The position numbers and the translations under genes are program-made. A stretch of DNA of 16,473 nucleotides from Acidobacteriaceae bacterium. GTDB taxonomy: Bacteria; Acidobacteriota; Terriglobia; Terriglobales; Acidobacteriaceae. Positions 14,930 through 16,473 of the stretch are shown piece by piece. Each line of letters begins with the position of its first letter. Position 1 is the first letter of the stretch. Location of the stretch: positions 1-16,473 of the forward strand of contig DAHXOQ010000030.1 of the NCBI GenBank assembly GCA_027364815.1, in the 5' to 3' direction. Under the pieces are notes generated by a model. It did not search any database, was not told where the DNA came from, and saw only the letters and a program-made list of their open reading frames with translations.

Positions 14930-16102
14930 GTGAGCACAATTCCCCAATCCAAGGCACTTGCCCTCAGCCAGATTGCGCCTCTCGTCATCCAATCGGAAAT
15001 TCGCGCGATGAGCGTCGAGTGTGAGCGCATGGGTGGAATCAACATGGCCCAGGGCATCTGCGATACGGAGCTTCCCGCGCAGGTCGCCGAGGGCGCCATT
15101 GAAGCCATTCATGAGGGCCGCAACATCTACTCGCGCCTTGACGGTATCGCTCCTCTGCGCGCAGCCATCGCCGAGAAGCTCGCCCGCCGCAACCATATTG
15201 AAGCCGATCCCAACACCCAGATCATCATCACGAACGGCGCAACCGGAGCGCTGTATTCAGCCGCGCTCGCCCTGCTCAATCCTGGCGACGAGGTCATTCT
15301 TTTTGAGCCCTTCTACGGCTACCACTGGAGCACCATGCTTTCGCTGCGCGTCACTCCAGTCGCCGTTCCGCTTGAAGCGCCCAACTGGCTCCTCGACCTC
15401 GACCGTTTGCGCAACTCCATCACGCCGCGCACCCGCGCCATCATCGTCAACTCGCCGCTGAACCCCTCCGGCAAGGTCTTCACGCGCGCAGAGCTTGAAG
15501 CAATCGCCGTGCTCGCAATTGAGCATGATCTTTTCGTGCTGACGGATGAAATCTACGAGAACTTTCTCTTCGACGGCGCGGAGCACATCAGCCTGGCGAC
15601 GCTGCCCGGCATGGCGGAGCGCACAATTACCATCTCCGGCTTCTCCAAAACCTTTAGCATCACGGGTTGGCGAATCGGCTATCTCGTTGCCAGCCCAAAG
15701 ATCATCCCCACCATCGGCTACTTCCACGACCTCACTTACATTTGCGCACCTTCGCCGCTGCAGTATGGCGCACTGAAGGGCATGCTTGAGCTACCGGAGA
15801 GCTTCTATAACAACCTTGCCGGCGAGTACCAACAGAAGCGCGATCAGATCTGCGCCGCGCTCACCACCGCCGGACTGAACCCCACTATTCCGCAGGGCGC
15901 TTATTACGTTCTTGCCGATGCGGCTCGGGTACCGGGCAAAACCGCATCTGAACGGGCGCGGGTATTGCTGGCTGCGGTTGGAGTGGCTTCAGTGCCGGGC
16001 TCGGCATTTTTTGTGAATGGTGGTGAGACGCTGCTGCGCTTCTGCTTTGGCAAGCGTCAACCGGATTTGGACCGCGCATGCGCAGCAATCAGTCAATATT
16101 GA
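14930..16102 (+). CDS. PLP-dependent class I/II aminotransferase
   Basis: The 390-residue cytoplasmic enzyme has a fold-type I aminotransferase pattern: GGINMAQGICDTELP near the N terminus, TNGATGALYSAAL (101-113), NSPLNPSG (174-181), the cofactor-binding TDEIYENF with Asp206 and Tyr209, the Schiff-base lysine Lys240 in SGFSKTFSITGWRIGY with Arg248, and the carboxylate-binding arginine in LLRFCFGK near the end. Overall it resembles the kynurenine/methionine/aspartate-type subgroup, but substrate specificity cannot be read from the sequence. The GTG at 14930 is preferred because the conserved region starts soon after; a GAGG lies about 13 nt upstream. It is divergent from the AAA+ regulator. 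No hairpin terminator directly follows; the nearest is about 320 bp on. Confidence 0.9.
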   Translation: MSTIPQSKALALSQIAPLVIQSEIRAMSVECERMGGINMAQGICDTELPAQVAEGAIEAIHEGRNIYSRLDGIAPLRAAIAEKLARRNHIEADPNTQIIITNGATGALYSAALALLNPGDEVILFEPFYGYHWSTMLSLRVTPVAVPLEAPNWLLDLDRLRNSITPRTRAIIVNSPLNPSGKVFTRAELEAIAVLAIEHDLFVLTDEIYENFLFDGAEHISLATLPGMAERTITISGFSKTFSITGWRIGYLVASPKIIPTIGYFHDLTYICAPSPLQYGALKGMLELPESFYNNLAGEYQQKRDQICAALTTAGLNPTIPQGAYYVLADAARVPGKTASERARVLLAAVGVASVPGSAFFVNGGETLLRFCFGKRQPDLDRACAAISQY

Positions 16103-16113
16103 TGGAGCACGCT

Positions 16114-16217
16114 GTCACAGTTTCACAGCGGCTGTGCGAGAGGAGTTTCAGAGTGGTTGTTTTTAGTATATATCTTTTATTTTGAGCAATTTACCGGAGC
16201 GTCACAGTTTCACAGCG
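16114..16217. repeat. 17-bp direct repeat, two copies 87 bp apart
   Basis: GTCACAGTTTCACAGCG occurs at 16114-16130 and again, identical, at 16201-16217. Each copy contains an internal TCACAG/TCACAG near-repeat. The first copy can fold with its flank as CGCTGT..ACAGCG (16110-16130) or alternatively as CACAGC-G-GCTGTG (16124-16136). No mobile element is associated in the visible sequence. Confidence 0.7.
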
Positions 16218-16422
16218 ACGTTTTTAAATGTTTTATCTGTGGAGTTGAAGCTGGTTAAGTTATTGATGCATGATCAGTTAACTTGAATCTGGGGAGCTGA
16301 TGTTCACTATTTAGTTAGCCATCTTGAAAAAATGGCTTTCAGGAGTCAGATCGCAGTTCAGTGTGGATTTTTGCTTTCAACACCATTTTGCATGAAGAAG
16401 CAGTAATTATCTGCAAACGCAG

Positions 16423-16453
16423 AACGGCCCCTCCAAACAGGAGGGGCCGTTTT
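16423..16453 (+). terminator. Strong rho-independent terminator
   Basis: A 12-bp perfect stem AACGGCCCCTCC/GGAGGGGCCGTT with a 5-nt loop AAACA is followed by TTTTGG on the plus strand. The minus-strand side lacks a T-run, so the orientation is plus. It ends either the aminotransferase transcript or a small RNA from the preceding gene-free region. Confidence 0.85.
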
Positions 16454-16473
16454 GGTTGGTACTGCTTGTTTGT

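Larger units (their letters stand above)
16103..16473. other. AT-rich, gene-free 3' region with repeats and hairpins
   Basis: I see no plausible protein gene here. The region contains a 17-bp direct repeat, an imperfect hairpin AAGTTA..TAACTT (16257-16284) with an inner GAT/ATC pair, a hairpin AGCCAT-loop-ATGGCT followed by TTTC (16317-16340), and a strong terminator near the end. It may be a long 3' untranslated region of the aminotransferase or a small RNA gene. Confidence 0.5.

Noticed and set aside
16114..16217. CRISPR array or insertion-sequence ends at the 17-bp direct repeat
   Set aside because: Only two copies exist, with an 87-bp interval and no cas gene, transposase, terminal inverted repeats or target duplication.

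Overview
This window reads as a chromosomal segment of a Gram-negative bacterium with moderately high GC. The gene set (exported GH79 glycosidase, NrfD respiratory module, exported M16 peptidase, degenerate sigma-54-type regulator) resembles soil Acidobacteriota of the Terriglobia/Acidobacteriia type. That assignment is an inference from protein character; no rRNA or other marker is present. I see no mobile element, CRISPR array, tRNA or rRNA gene.

Layout. 1-2565 (+): the 3' part of glmS (cut by the window edge), then a Tat-exported GH79-like glycosidase. A perfect 18-bp inverted repeat (2591-2628) separates it from a convergent EF-P family gene (3225-2650, -), which has its own recognisable promoter. 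A 320-bp hairpin-rich intergenic stretch then leads into two + strand genes: an exported protein with a CheR-like methyltransferase fold (3546-4937) and a ferredoxin-NADP+ reductase-type flavoprotein (5053-5931), closed by a terminator (5951-5978).

6011-10299 (-) is the centrepiece. Read in transcription order it encodes a membrane-anchored tetraheme cytochrome c, a four-cluster ferredoxin with a twin-arginine-like leader, an NrfD/PsrC/DsrP-type membrane subunit, and a multi-pass DUF2339-like membrane protein. Overlaps and strong Shine-Dalgarno sites suggest one operon. No molybdopterin or other catalytic subunit is nearby, so this looks like a quinone/cytochrome electron-transfer module whose terminal partner is elsewhere. 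A good Crp/Fnr-type palindrome lies about 140 bp upstream of the first gene.

10594-14736 (-) holds a double-domain M16 zinc peptidase with a signal peptide, and upstream of it an AAA+/Fis-type regulator. The regulator keeps Walker A but has lost the GAFTGA loop region and the Walker B glutamate, so it is unlikely to be a normal sigma-54 activator. Both genes end in terminators that fit the minus strand. Divergent from the regulator is a PLP class I/II aminotransferase (14930-16102, +), immediately preceded by a 34-codon candidate leader ORF. The final 370 bp have no gene but contain a 17-bp direct repeat, several hairpins and a strong terminator, so they may encode a small RNA.

Most genes are recognisable housekeeping or accessory functions. 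The points most worth a second look are the orphan cytochrome/FeS/NrfD/DUF2339 operon, the degenerate AAA+ regulator, the exported methyltransferase-like protein, and the arginine-loop EF-P.
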